DNA from: Methanohalophilus sp. RSK
GTDB taxonomy: Archaea; Halobacteriota; Methanosarcinia; Methanosarcinales; Methanosarcinaceae
Length of the DNA stretch: 64,000 nucleotides
NCBI RefSeq assembly: GCF_003722075.1
Contig: NZ_RDSK01000001.1
Coordinates: 62,001-126,000, forward strand
Direction of reading: 5' to 3'
The position numbers were made by a program, and so were the translations under genes. Below are positions 1-8,512 of the stretch, in pieces (the stretch's first letter is position 1; every line of letters starts with the position of its first letter). The notes under the pieces are model-generated. The model was not told where the DNA came from, did no database searches, and worked only from the letters and a program-made list of their open reading frames with translations.

Positions 1-130
1 CATGCTGGGCTATATGAGCCTTGAAGTTGATATTTCCCCTGTCCATTGTACTCTCCATGCTGTAGGCCTTTGGATCCTTGCTGATATCTGTTCCTCCTGG
101 ATTACCGGTATTTTTTTGTCTGGAACTCAT
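1..130 (-). CDS. N-terminal fragment of an unidentified protein (cut by window edge)
   Basis: The first 43 codons of a gene running off the left edge. It starts with ATG at 128-130, preceded four bases upstream by the Shine-Dalgarno-like AGAGGAT. The visible residues are polar and probably disordered (MSSRQKNTGNPGGTDISKD at the start) with no recognisable domain. It lies downstream of and in the same direction as two CBS-domain genes, so it may be a third CBS-type regulator with a disordered N-terminus; that is inference from context only. Confidence 0.6.
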   Translation of the reverse strand, partial: MSSRQKNTGNPGGTDISKDPKAYSMESTMDRGNINFKAHIAQH

Positions 131-218
131 TTTATCCTCTTTTTGAATACGTGTTTTATCCTTTGAATTCACCTATACCACCCGGTATATTGTGTTATAT
201 CATCTCTACAAAGCCTAC

Positions 219-971
219 TTATTCGGTATAGGCCCTGAGTAGGTCGCTTCTGTCTACGATGCCTACGGGTTTGTCTTCAACAACCACTGTTAATCTGCCG
301 ATATCATAATGCAGGACTTTTTCTGTACATTCTTTTACCGATGTATCCTGCTTGATGCTGTAGGCAGGTGTTGACATTACTTTCTCAACTGGCTGGTTGT
401 GTATACCGCCGTCTTTTTCCCTGACACCGATACGTGCAAATCCCGATTTTATCAGGTCTCTCCTGGTAACCATACCCATCAGTTTATCTTTCTTTGAGAC
501 CACCGGCAGGCCTGTATAATTATTTTCAAGCATAGCAGACCATATTTCCCCGATGTTATCTGTCGGTGTGCATGTGGTGACCGGACAGGTCATTATCTCC
601 CTGACAGATTTTGATAAATCCTGATTCACCATTTTGCCAAGAAGATCGGTATTGCTTACAATTCCTGCCAGGTTTTGTTCAATCGAACTTTTAACCACAG
701 GACATCTTTCAAGTTTTGCTTCCAGTAGCAAGGAAGCGGCCCTTTGAATATCAGTCTCAGGTGTTATCTGTGGGACCGGGTTCACAAAACCGGCAACAGT
801 GACATTTGATTTTGTGGATGTCACTTTCAATATATCCTGATCAGTGATCATTCCCGAAACCTTCCCGTTGTCGTTCACAACAGGAATTCCTCTTAGAAAA
901 TGATCTCTCATCAACTGGCGAGCATGGGTCACAGTGTCACTTTCGTGCAGATATACTGCATCCCCTGACAT
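219..971 (-). CDS. Four-CBS-domain protein
   Basis: A 250-residue protein made almost entirely of CBS repeats (about residues 1-55, 60-115, 122-175 and 196-250). Each has the usual pattern: a V-x-[ED]-[IV]-M-like strand (VREIMT, VEKVMS), a central helix, then GLPVV / GMVTRRDL-type strands. Tandem CBS pairs bind adenine nucleotides or SAM and act as energy or redox sensors; no catalytic domain is attached, so a stand-alone regulator is likely. The start is awkward: the ATG falls inside the first CBS strand and has no Shine-Dalgarno directly before it, while AAGGGGGA lies about 25 nt upstream. The frame is open back to the stop codon of the gene upstream but offers no other ATG, GTG or TTG. Confidence 0.85.
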   Translation of the reverse strand: MSGDAVYLHESDTVTHARQLMRDHFLRGIPVVNDNGKVSGMITDQDILKVTSTKSNVTVAGFVNPVPQITPETDIQRAASLLLEAKLERCPVVKSSIEQNLAGIVSNTDLLGKMVNQDLSKSVREIMTCPVTTCTPTDNIGEIWSAMLENNYTGLPVVSKKDKLMGMVTRRDLIKSGFARIGVREKDGGIHNQPVEKVMSTPAYSIKQDTSVKECTEKVLHYDIGRLTVVVEDKPVGIVDRSDLLRAYTE

Positions 972-1031
972 AGTTTCATTTATCTGCGTGCAAAAATCCC
1001 CCTTGATTTGCGGCGTTGGTTTGATGGTTTT

Positions 1032-1634
1032 TTAGTCGTAGTATCCTTCTTCTTCCTTGCAGTCTTCACAAAGGGCCAGCCCGTTTATGTTTGTGAGTTC
1101 ATCTACATATGAACCACAACGCTGGCATATTCCTCTTTCCAGATAGCTCTCTTCAGGAATCCCTGTTTCCCGGTTCATTTCAATGAGGTTCTCTAAAATA
1201 GTATTAAGACCCGGAGAAATTGTAAGGATGTCCCTATCTGTAATAATACCAACAATATCGTCCCCCTTATTGACTGCAAGTCTACGTATATTCGATTTTA
1301 CCATCAGCCTGGATGCGTCTATAACGGTAGTAGAACCCTCTACCATTATAATCGGAGATGACATGATCTCTGTTGCCGGGACAGAGCTGGGTGTTTGGTC
1401 CTGTTGTACCACCTTGCCAACAATATCACGCTCTGTGATTATGCCAATAGGTTTATTTTCCCTGCTTATTATGACGCTGCCGGTACCTTTAGCCATCATA
1501 TCCCTGGCAACCTCAAAAATGTTGCAGGTAGCATCTAAGCTCACAACATTGTGGGACATAAGATCCCCCACAGGTATTTGACTCTCGATTCCCCCATAAG
1601 ACGAGTCTTCGCTGTTATGCTCCTGCACGACCAT
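1032..1634 (-). CDS. CBS-domain pair with C-terminal zinc ribbon
   Basis: A 200-residue protein: residues about 20-80 and 85-145 form two CBS domains (PVGDLMSHNVV, ATEIMSSPIIMV, each followed by GIITDRDI/GIITERDI strands). The last 40 residues hold a four-cysteine zinc ribbon, CQRCG ... CEDC. This two-CBS plus zinc-ribbon layout is common in archaea and is thought to sense nucleotides. The ATG at 1634 has AGGAGTG a few bases upstream. It is the first gene of a short leftward run with the four-CBS gene, 60 nt apart. Confidence 0.85.
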   Translation of the reverse strand: MVVQEHNSEDSSYGGIESQIPVGDLMSHNVVSLDATCNIFEVARDMMAKGTGSVIISRENKPIGIITERDIVGKVVQQDQTPSSVPATEIMSSPIIMVEGSTTVIDASRLMVKSNIRRLAVNKGDDIVGIITDRDILTISPGLNTILENLIEMNRETGIPEESYLERGICQRCGSYVDELTNINGLALCEDCKEEEGYYD

Positions 1635-1972
1635 TGCATCACACTCCTATATAGAATATTTCTGTTTATGCCTTATATAGATGTTCATTTTGCATTCAAA
1701 AGAACTTCATATAGAATATGGTGAAGTGTTGAACATGAAAATAAGCATGCCTGAAGGTTATTGATACCAAATATTATTTATAGGGAAATGGGCTCTGTAG
1801 AAACCCTTTCCTCTAACTTCCACTAATACATTATCATTTTTATAACAAGAGGCCCCCAATGTGATTTTGACCATAAAAACACAAAGGGGGTAAATGTATT
1901 TTGTCAAGCGATTACTTAAACTTTATCGATACAGCTATGTCTGTAGCAAAATTGAAGACAAAACTCACTTTT
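1635..1972. other. Intergenic region, no gene seen
   Basis: A 338-nt A+T-rich spacer between the CBS operon and the 3' end of the RPA-like gene, so it must hold the promoter of the CBS operon (A+T-rich stretch at about 1660-1700). Short open frames here have no start signal or composition bias, and I see no RNA gene. Confidence 0.5.
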
Positions 1973-3097
1973 TCAGTCAACCATTACTTTACTTCGTCCT
2001 CCGGCATTGAGCTCCACTTCCTCATTGAAACCGGATTTAGCAAAAGCATCGATGATCTTGATCGGTGTATCTATATCGACTTTGTCCACAAGTTCGGCCC
2101 TTTCATCCCAGAGAGCAATCCTGATCCTGCCCGTTTCATCGGAGACATATATATTGGAAACCTTCCCTTCACTGCCATTGCTGCGGGTAAATTCCTTGAG
2201 GTCTCCCATACCGGACACTGCTCCTTTGACTGAGTAGGGCTGGCCGGGGATTATGTCGGCAATCGGGGTATAATCTTCTTCGAACTCCACTTCCCTGTCG
2301 GTTTTGCGCAGACTGCTGTGGTTTCCTACCTGTATCTCTACTTCCTGGCTGTAGTTGTTAAGCCGGGCATAACCATTGATTATTTCCACACTATCCCCGG
2401 TTTCCAGTTTATCTGCAAGTTCGGTACGCCCATCCCACAGGGTAATCCGGATCTTGCCGGTTTCGTCGCCTATTGTTATGTTGCGTACCCGTCCTTCAGA
2501 ACCATCGCGTTTCTGGAATGTACGCACATTTGATACATCCAGGACCATTCCAACGACATTTACATCAGAATCCCCATCCTTTATGTCCGAGATACCTGAG
2601 AGGTTGATATTTGCCTCGACATTTTCCTCACTTTCAGAAATGCCGCCTCCCCTGCCGATATTGACTTCAATTCCTGAATAACCTTCTTTGGCATAACCAC
2701 TGATATTGTAACTCTTACCGGCACTGATATCACCGGTCTTTAAAAGGTCTGCAAGATCGTCCCAGAGGGTTACCCTGATCGAACCTGTTTCGTCTGCCAC
2801 TATAATATTTCCAACCCTGCCTGTGGTGCCGTCGTCACGGCTGAATTCCTTTGGCTCAAAAACAGAGACGGCCTTTCCTGTGAAATTCACATTTGAGGAT
2901 GCCTCATTTATATCCGCAATCTTAATCATTTCAACGCCCGCATCCGTAGCACCGAGGTTATGTGCTACCAGCAGGGCGGCTGTCTGGACATCACAGAGGT
3001 TATGCATTTCCTCTATTTTCTCCTCTACCTTTGCTTCAAATTCTTCCCTGGAAATTATGCCTTCCAGTTTTTCATATACTGTATCAATATCGTCCAT
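1973..3097 (-). CDS. RPA-like single-stranded DNA-binding protein with three OB folds
   Basis: A 374-residue protein with a short helical N-terminal region (residues 1-65) and three tandem OB folds at about 70-165, 175-265 and 280-370. Each repeat has the archaeal replication protein A signature: a strand, then F-x-R-x-[DN]-G-[ST]-x-G-[RK]-V-x-N-I, then DETG-x-IR-[VI]-[TA]-LWD. It should coat single-stranded DNA in replication and repair. Methanosarcina RPA1 is known with four OB folds, while RPA2 and RPA3 have two plus a zinc finger; this one has three and no zinc finger. GTG at 3103 is possible, but the ATG at 3097 has AGGTGTG at better spacing. Confidence 0.85.
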   Translation of the reverse strand: MDDIDTVYEKLEGIISREEFEAKVEEKIEEMHNLCDVQTAALLVAHNLGATDAGVEMIKIADINEASSNVNFTGKAVSVFEPKEFSRDDGTTGRVGNIIVADETGSIRVTLWDDLADLLKTGDISAGKSYNISGYAKEGYSGIEVNIGRGGGISESEENVEANINLSGISDIKDGDSDVNVVGMVLDVSNVRTFQKRDGSEGRVRNITIGDETGKIRITLWDGRTELADKLETGDSVEIINGYARLNNYSQEVEIQVGNHSSLRKTDREVEFEEDYTPIADIIPGQPYSVKGAVSGMGDLKEFTRSNGSEGKVSNIYVSDETGRIRIALWDERAELVDKVDIDTPIKIIDAFAKSGFNEEVELNAGGRSKVMVD

Positions 3098-3227
3098 CAG
3101 CACACCTGTAATTTTTTATAAACAATGATTGGTTTAGTCTTCATTGCAGGGCGGATGTGATAAACCTAACGAAACCTGTCATTCCGATAATATAATTAAC
3201 CATAAGTTCCATCCTTTTCCTGATATC

Positions 3228-3851
3228 ATGATCCGAAAGTGTGAAGAACACGGCTATTTCCGTGGTGAGGAATGCCCCCAATGCGGGGATAGAGGTAAAT
3301 TTATGCTCGATGATGAGCATGAGATGAGACTGGGGCGTTTCGTTTCCGGTGTCCTCAGGCATTTTCCGGATGATGTAGGGCTTGATATGGATGCCCAGGG
3401 GTGGATCGAGCTTGATGCTTTTTGTGAGGCAATGAAAAAACGGTACAAGTGGGCAGGGAAGCTGCGTCTGGTGTCCCTTGTGGAATCTGATCCCAAACAG
3501 AGATATGAAATTGATGACTCTTTCATACGTGCTCGCTATGGCCATTCTATAGATGTGGATCTTGATTATCCCCTGTATGATTCTGATGTACTCTATTATG
3601 GTGTCAGTCAGGAAGAGGTTGATATGCTTCTGGAAAACGGCATCAAACCTTACAGGCAGACCTATATTCATCTGAGTAATACCAGCCAGCGAGCAAGACA
3701 GGCGGCTTCGGTGCATACCGATAATCCGGTTATACTTAAGATAGATGCAGCCAGTGCTGCAAAAGATGGATATGAGTTCCTCTGTGCCAACGACGAGATA
3801 GCACTCAGCAAAGAAGTTTTACCTGAGTACATAGAAGTTGCAGATGAATAA
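3228..3851 (+). CDS. kptA: RNA 2'-phosphotransferase (Tpt1/KptA family)
   Basis: Transfers the 2'-phosphate from an RNA splice junction to NAD+, giving ADP-ribose 1''-2'' cyclic phosphate. The 207-residue protein opens with a Cys-rich knuckle (MIRKCEEHGYF..ECPQCGDRG), an addition typical of archaeal KptA. The winged-helix half follows (LGRFVSGVLRHFPDD..LDMDAQGW), then the ADP-ribosyltransferase-like half with YYGVSQEEVDMLLENGI, YIHLS and an Arg-rich NTSQRARQAA motif. An upstream TTG (3144) would add 28 residues without homology; I chose ATG 3228, where the zinc knuckle begins. It is transcribed divergently from the RPA-like gene. Confidence 0.92.
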   Translation: MIRKCEEHGYFRGEECPQCGDRGKFMLDDEHEMRLGRFVSGVLRHFPDDVGLDMDAQGWIELDAFCEAMKKRYKWAGKLRLVSLVESDPKQRYEIDDSFIRARYGHSIDVDLDYPLYDSDVLYYGVSQEEVDMLLENGIKPYRQTYIHLSNTSQRARQAASVHTDNPVILKIDAASAAKDGYEFLCANDEIALSKEVLPEYIEVADE

Positions 3852-4434
3852 GTTTTTCTGACGATCTAAAAAAACAGAATTAGCAGCAGACCCCCGTATT
3901 TCTACTGGAGATGTATATACACTTTTCTTTAAGTCTGCTTTTTTGTTCTTTGGTAAGTACCATAAAGTTCTTAAAGGACAAAATCCAACTAGAATTGATC
4001 ATTATAAATGTATGATCATTATTAAGATTATCAAATTTCATTAGGTGTTATGATCTAATGAATAATCAGCCAATGCAGATAAATTAGGATCATTACGATT
4101 GGTTGCCAATATGGGTGGCCAATGATCAATAAAACGGAAGCATTATCAGATTTCATCACTCATAGAAGCATATATTTCCGATAGGGTCGGTTATATAACA
4201 TTGGATAATTTATATAAGATCCAATCACACAAGCAAAATTGAACTTAAACAAGTTAGTTCGCAGTCTTATGTGTCTATTCGGACTGTTGGTACAACATTT
4301 GTCCGTGGGGGACAAAAACATAGAGCCGGCATTATCCGGGCTTGATGTGGTGACTTCTGGAAATATTGATTCTGTTTTACTTTGTTCTGATCGCTATTTT
4401 ACTGCATTCTCTAAGAATAAGGAGTGAATCAACA
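3852..4434 (+). promoter_or_regulatory. Long upstream region of dnaG with two dyad-framed TATA boxes and hairpins
   Basis: A 583-nt spacer with no convincing gene but much symmetry. At 3996-4018 TGATCAT and ATGATCA flank TATAAATGT. At 4037-4062 TTCATTAG and CTAATGAA can form an 8-bp hairpin. At 4200-4225 ATTGGAT and ATCCAAT flank AATTTATATAAG, the likely TATA box for dnaG. At 4298-4316 TTTGTCC and GGACAAA form a 7-bp hairpin with a GTGGG loop, inside the roughly 195-nt mRNA leader. The reading is one main promoter near 4210 and a second possible promoter near 4003 with no obvious ORF behind it. Confidence 0.5.
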
Positions 4435-5754
4435 ATGCAAAGTACTGATACAACAAAGTATATCATTCATTCAAAAATCAATGCTGACGGGGTGATAGAG
4501 CGCCCTGATATTGTAGGAGCTATCTTCGGACAGACTGAAGGTTTGCTGGGGTCTGATCTTGATCTGCGTGATCTCCAGAAGACCGGCAGGATCGGTAGGA
4601 TCGAAGTCGTTGTAAGCACCAAGGGTGGAAAGACCAAAGGTAACATACACATTCCTTCCAGTCTGGACAGGATAGAGACATCAATCCTTGCAGCATCCCT
4701 GGAAACCATTGACAGGGTAGGTCCCTGTTCTGCGAATATCGAAGTTAGCAATATAGAGGATGTGCGTGCGACCAAACGCAAACACATAGTTGAAAGGGCC
4801 AAGTTCATTCTCACAGGTATGTTTGATGCCAACCTGCCTGAATCCCAGGAAATCGCTGACGAAGTACGTCAATCCGTACGCGTTGAGGAGATGCAGTTCT
4901 TTGGCAAGAAAAAGAACATACCCTGCGGTCCCAATGTACTCGATTCCGATGCCATTGTAGTGGTAGAAGGACGTGCCGATGTACTGAACCTGCTGCGTTA
5001 TGGTATTAAGAATGCAATCTGTGTGGGTGGTACCAATGTGCCTCCTGAGGTTGCAGAACTTACACGGAAAAAGACCGTAACTGCATTTACCGATGGTGAC
5101 AGGGGAGGCAAGCTTATTATCAAGGAACTGCTGCAGGTAGCAGATATCGATTATGTGGCACGTGCTCCTGATGGTAAAAGTGTTGAGGATCTTGTACAGC
5201 GGCAAATCATACGTGCCCTTCGCCAGAAAGTACCGGTAGAACAGGCAATGGAAGCCTATTCTATCGATCAACCTGCTGAAAAAGCCAAAACACCCAGCTC
5301 TTCAGGTCCTAAAAAGGGTGGCCGTATTGCGAGGGTTCCAAAACGTGAAAAAAGGGTCAAACCAGATCGTGCCAGAAATCCCGCTGCCAAAATTAAAAAG
5401 ATTGCTGAGCCACCCATTAAAAAAGAAAAGCCAAAACCTTCCAGGTCAAAACCTACATCCTCGCAACATCCCGTTCTGAAACGTTTAAGTCCTCATTCGG
5501 AATCTCTTGCAGGTACTCTTGGAGCACGCCTGCTAGACCAGGATGATAAGGTTGTCAATGAAACACCTGTACGTGACCTTGTGAATACGTTGAAGAATTC
5601 AGAAGAGAATGTGAAAAGTGTGGTATTTGACGGTGTTGTTACCCAGCGTATACTGGATATAGCATCCAACAAAGGAATCGATACCCTGATCGGTGTTAAA
5701 AAAGGTAATATCACCAAAAGTCCTGCAAACGTAAAGGTTTACACGTCTGCATGA
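4435..5754 (+). CDS. dnaG: Archaeal DnaG-type primase / exosome subunit
   Basis: A 439-residue archaeal DnaG. Residues about 1-165 form the archaeal N-terminal domain ([32 protein letters not shown]). About 165-270 is the TOPRIM domain with the catalytic Glu in [16 protein letters not shown] and the acidic pair in [11 protein letters not shown] Lys/Pro-rich linker follows (290-350), then a conserved C-terminal tail. In archaea it has primase activity and is a stable exosome subunit that binds poly(A)-rich RNA. ATG 4435 is preceded by AAGGAGTG; the frame extends upstream without homology. Confidence 0.95.
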   Translation: MQSTDTTKYIIHSKINADGVIERPDIVGAIFGQTEGLLGSDLDLRDLQKTGRIGRIEVVVSTKGGKTKGNIHIPSSLDRIETSILAASLETIDRVGPCSANIEVSNIEDVRATKRKHIVERAKFILTGMFDANLPESQEIADEVRQSVRVEEMQFFGKKKNIPCGPNVLDSDAIVVVEGRADVLNLLRYGIKNAICVGGTNVPPEVAELTRKKTVTAFTDGDRGGKLIIKELLQVADIDYVARAPDGKSVEDLVQRQIIRALRQKVPVEQAMEAYSIDQPAEKAKTPSSSGPKKGGRIARVPKREKRVKPDRARNPAAKIKKIAEPPIKKEKPKPSRSKPTSSQHPVLKRLSPHSESLAGTLGARLLDQDDKVVNETPVRDLVNTLKNSEENVKSVVFDGVVTQRILDIASNKGIDTLIGVKKGNITKSPANVKVYTSA

Positions 5755-5812
5755 TGTATATCCCGTAAATTATATCAGTATTTCACACCTCTCCTTTGCA
5801 TGAGGAAAGATC

Positions 5813-6277
5813 GTGCAGAGGAGAAGCCTGCTTTTTTTGTTATTAATTTTAGTACTGTTTAGTTCAGGGTGTTCTGACATAGGGGACACGGTGAATGATG
5901 CTAATGAAACCGTGGCTCAAAGCAAGGAAGATGTTGAGTACCTGAAATGGATGAAAGGTTCACTCGATGTCATTCATTCCGATTATGCCGATATCAAACA
6001 GGCTCTTGAAGTCCGGGACTTGGTAGCACTGGAAAGAGCTGCTGGCAATCTTACTACTCACTGCAGGGAATCCAAAGAAACAATGCAATCTTTCAGTCCA
6101 TCTCCAGGCCTGCAACCTGTGACTGAGAGGTACAGTCAAATTCTCAACCAATCCTGCGGTCTGGGTACCTTTCTGGAGGATAATGCAGCCACTCTTAATG
6201 TCACAAATGAAACAACCCTGCAGAGAGTTGAGAAAAATATGGGTTTTGTAAATGATTCGTCAATCCTCAATAATTGA
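5813..6277 (+). CDS. Small predicted lipoprotein
   Basis: A 154-residue secreted protein with a lipoprotein-type signal: basic MQRR, a hydrophobic stretch, then the lipobox FSSGC with Cys about residue 20. The mature part is acidic and helical and carries several N-glycosylation sequons (NET, NLT, NQS, NVT, NDS). The start is GTG with GAGGAAAG just upstream. I do not recognise a family; the helical pattern resembles many uncharacterised methanogen envelope proteins. It follows dnaG by 58 nt and may be cotranscribed. Confidence 0.7.
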   Translation: MQRRSLLFLLLILVLFSSGCSDIGDTVNDANETVAQSKEDVEYLKWMKGSLDVIHSDYADIKQALEVRDLVALERAAGNLTTHCRESKETMQSFSPSPGLQPVTERYSQILNQSCGLGTFLEDNAATLNVTNETTLQRVEKNMGFVNDSSILNN

Positions 6278-6341
6278 AAGTCAACCCTAGTTTTAATATG
6301 GAGTACTTTGGACATTTAAAAACATAATGAAAAATAAGAAA

Positions 6342-6352
6342 CTATATATATT
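6342..6352 (+). promoter_or_regulatory. TATA box of the predicted small RNA
   Basis: CTATATATATT lies about 25-30 nt before the first base of a long inverted repeat, the correct spacing for an archaeal transcription start at about 6370-6374. Confidence 0.5.
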
Positions 6353-6371
6353 ATAGATTATTTGTGAGGAA

Positions 6372-6487
6372 TAGTTGAGGAATACTGCGAAAATACCCCC
6401 AAACTCCCCAATTGAGTATTGCAGTACTGATCCTCCAAAACTCATCCCCCCATCATCGAGTATTCCTCAACAACCCCCTCCTTTTTG
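6372..6487 (+). ncRNA. Predicted structured small RNA with C-rich loops
   Basis: A 13-bp exact inverted repeat, GTTGAGGAATACT at 6374-6386 and AGTATTCCTCAAC at 6459-6471, would close a stem around about 72 nt. Inside are several unpaired-looking C tracts (ACCCCC, CTCCCC, ATCCTCC, ATCCCCCC) and a small AGTA/TACT hairpin. The 3' arm is followed by CCCCCTCC and T runs (6482-6486, 6493-6498), as in archaeal termination. A TATA box sits at the right distance before the 5' arm. The C-rich tracts are complementary to Shine-Dalgarno sequences, so a trans-acting regulator of translation is plausible. No protein frame fits. Confidence 0.6.
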
Positions 6488-6577
6488 GTCGTCTTTTTCA
6501 AAGCTTAGCATGGCTATTGGTACATAAGTAATAAAAAACAAAAAAAGAAAGACTGAATTATTGTCTTCCTGGGTTTT

Positions 6578-7645
6578 TCAGGAAAGGATTACTTCCAGCT
6601 TTTCCTGTTCTGCTGCAAGTTTGACTTCCTGGGAAATACGTTTGCCCGTGGATAATCCTTCTTCTATGAAATCGGAATATGGCGAACCATTGGTGTATAT
6701 ATTGGTTCCTGCTACTATCCTGGCTGAAATCTCGAAGACCTTGATCTCAAGCTGGTCTGTAAAAACCGTTTCCAGGCAGAAGGATCCGATCATGCCGCCA
6801 AACAGTTCGAGGGATTCTTCTACAACCTGTTCCCCGAGGGAAAATATCTTGGGCATCAGGGATTCTCTGGCTACCAGGGGGATATTGCCGGTAACAACAT
6901 AGGTAGGCTGCACGTTTGCTTCCTCAAGCTCTTTGGGAGAACCCAGGCGGAAAATTTCATCGGCATTGGATTCGACACGCCTGTCCATGCTCAGCAGTTC
7001 AAGTGTTCCGTTACTGAGGTTGTATCCTTCTTGCTTGAGGGGTGAATAGAAGAAGTGCAGATAATAGCGTGTGCCTACAATGAACTCCTGGATGGTGTAC
7101 TTCTCACTTTCATCGATATTTTCCAAAAATTCCTCATAGTTCTTGGCAATGAAGAAACCCCGTCCTCCCTTGGCACCGTGATATTTAACCATTACAGGAC
7201 CGTGGATGTCCTCGGGTTCTACAAGTCGGGGCATGTGGATTCCTGCTCCCTCCAGCCATTCCCGCTCTTTTGTGCGGTCTGATTCCCAATTGAGTACAGC
7301 ACGGTTACCAAAGCTGGGCACTTCAAGATTAAGGAATTTCTCGGCACCCATGTATTCCACAAAGGAGCCATGTGGTATTATTACGGCGTTTTTCTGTCTT
7401 AAAAGGGGGGCGATATCGGGGATATTCTTGTAACTGTCAACGGAAATGAACTCATCGGGTTTGGCTAAGGGATAGGCATTATAAAAGCGCGGAGGTTCAC
7501 CTATGCAAATTCCGATTGTTTTTAGCCCCTCTTTCCTGGCTCCATGGAATATCTGGAGGCTGGAATGAGAACATACCGTTGCAATCGCCAGGTCATCGGT
7601 ATTGTAGTCTTTCAGGATGTCGGAAATTTGCTTTTTCGTGATCAT
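6578..7645 (-). CDS. purP: FAICAR synthetase (formate-dependent AICAR formyltransferase)
   Basis: Converts AICAR, formate and ATP to FAICAR, the tetrahydrofolate-independent archaeal route for the penultimate step of IMP synthesis. The 355-residue length is normal. Family features: N-terminal TVCSHSSLQIFHGARKEG, the ATP-grasp core with VKYHGAKGGRGFFIAKNYEE, QEFIVGTRYYLHFFYSP, GSFCLETVFT and the metal-binding FEISARIVAGTN. The start is ATG 7645 with AAGGCGAT upstream. It is monocistronic and divergent from a winged-helix regulator; the shared upstream region has a dyad around a TATA-like sequence. Confidence 0.95.
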   Translation of the reverse strand: MITKKQISDILKDYNTDDLAIATVCSHSSLQIFHGARKEGLKTIGICIGEPPRFYNAYPLAKPDEFISVDSYKNIPDIAPLLRQKNAVIIPHGSFVEYMGAEKFLNLEVPSFGNRAVLNWESDRTKEREWLEGAGIHMPRLVEPEDIHGPVMVKYHGAKGGRGFFIAKNYEEFLENIDESEKYTIQEFIVGTRYYLHFFYSPLKQEGYNLSNGTLELLSMDRRVESNADEIFRLGSPKELEEANVQPTYVVTGNIPLVARESLMPKIFSLGEQVVEESLELFGGMIGSFCLETVFTDQLEIKVFEISARIVAGTNIYTNGSPYSDFIEEGLSTGKRISQEVKLAAEQEKLEVILS

Positions 7646-7679
7646 GATATCGCCTTAAAAGTTACATCACATTGTCGGA

Positions 7680-7705
7680 AGTAATATTTAAATCTAAGGA
7701 TTACT
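7680..7705 (-). promoter_or_regulatory. Inverted repeat framing the purP promoter
   Basis: AGTAAT and ATTACT, separated by 14 nt, enclose the A+T stretch ATTTAAAT, which lies about 40 nt upstream of the purP start and is the only TATA candidate there. It may be an operator for purine-responsive repression. With 6-bp arms, chance is possible. Confidence 0.3.
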
Positions 7706-7763
7706 ACAAAACGTTCCGCACATTACACTAAATTTATTAGTTTATTGATTGATACTCCTTTGT

Positions 7764-8492
7764 ATGGAAAACGATGACAATACGGAAAAAGTATTGGTTT
7801 TACCTTTAAATGAAGATTCACGTAAAATCACCCAGACCCTTTCCAATGAGAAATCCCTGAAGATCCTGGAATTACTCGCAAGACAGCCCATGTCTGCAAC
7901 TTCGATAGCCGAAGAGCTTGATATGCCCCTTACCACTATCAAGTACAATCTGGATGGCTTGCTGGAGAGCGAACTCATACAGGTAAAGGAGACCAAATGG
8001 AGTCGCAAGGGCAGGGAGATCAAGATATATGAACCCGTGCAAAAAATGATCGTGGTGGTTCCGGGTAGCAGTAAAACCGATCGCTCCAGTATCCTCGGCA
8101 TGCTGCGCAAATATGTGGCAATGGCAGGAGCGGCTCTTTTTGCAGCACTGGGTATTGAATATCTCAGGGATTTTGAACCTCTGGGTCAGACCATGCCACC
8201 GGTTGCCCCTGCGATGATGTCTGAGATGCCGGCTGGCAATACCAGCAATGACACGGCCCTTTTTGCTGCCAAGGCTCCCGCAAATGCAACCACAGAAGCT
8301 GCCAGGGTAGCCGGTGAATCTGCAGATGCAGGTAGTAATATGGCGGCAGAATCCCTTGCAGGTGCAGGAGATACCAGTAGTCTGGTGTCTGCGGATTTCC
8401 TATCCCACATAGGCGTATGGTTTTTCTTCGGATGCCTGTTTATAATAGCGGTACTTGCGTTGTGGGAAATTTATAATAGGAAAAAGGTGTAA
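7764..8492 (+). CDS. Membrane-anchored winged-helix transcriptional regulator
   Basis: A 242-residue protein. Residues about 20-90 form an ArsR-like winged helix (SLKILELLARQPMSATSIAE..LPLTTIKYNLDGLLES). A short linker leads to a hydrophobic helix near 112-130, an Ala-rich low-complexity stretch with sequons, and a second membrane helix near the C-terminus (GVWFFFGCLFIIAVLALW). This layout is common in Methanosarcinales regulators thought to sense envelope signals. An upstream TTG in frame (7749) is possible, but ATG 7764 lies about 30 nt after AAATTTATTA, so the message may be nearly leaderless. Confidence 0.8.
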   Translation: MENDDNTEKVLVLPLNEDSRKITQTLSNEKSLKILELLARQPMSATSIAEELDMPLTTIKYNLDGLLESELIQVKETKWSRKGREIKIYEPVQKMIVVVPGSSKTDRSSILGMLRKYVAMAGAALFAALGIEYLRDFEPLGQTMPPVAPAMMSEMPAGNTSNDTALFAAKAPANATTEAARVAGESADAGSNMAAESLAGAGDTSSLVSADFLSHIGVWFFFGCLFIIAVLALWEIYNRKKV

Positions 8493-8512
8493 TTGGGCAC
8501 AAGTGATCCTGT

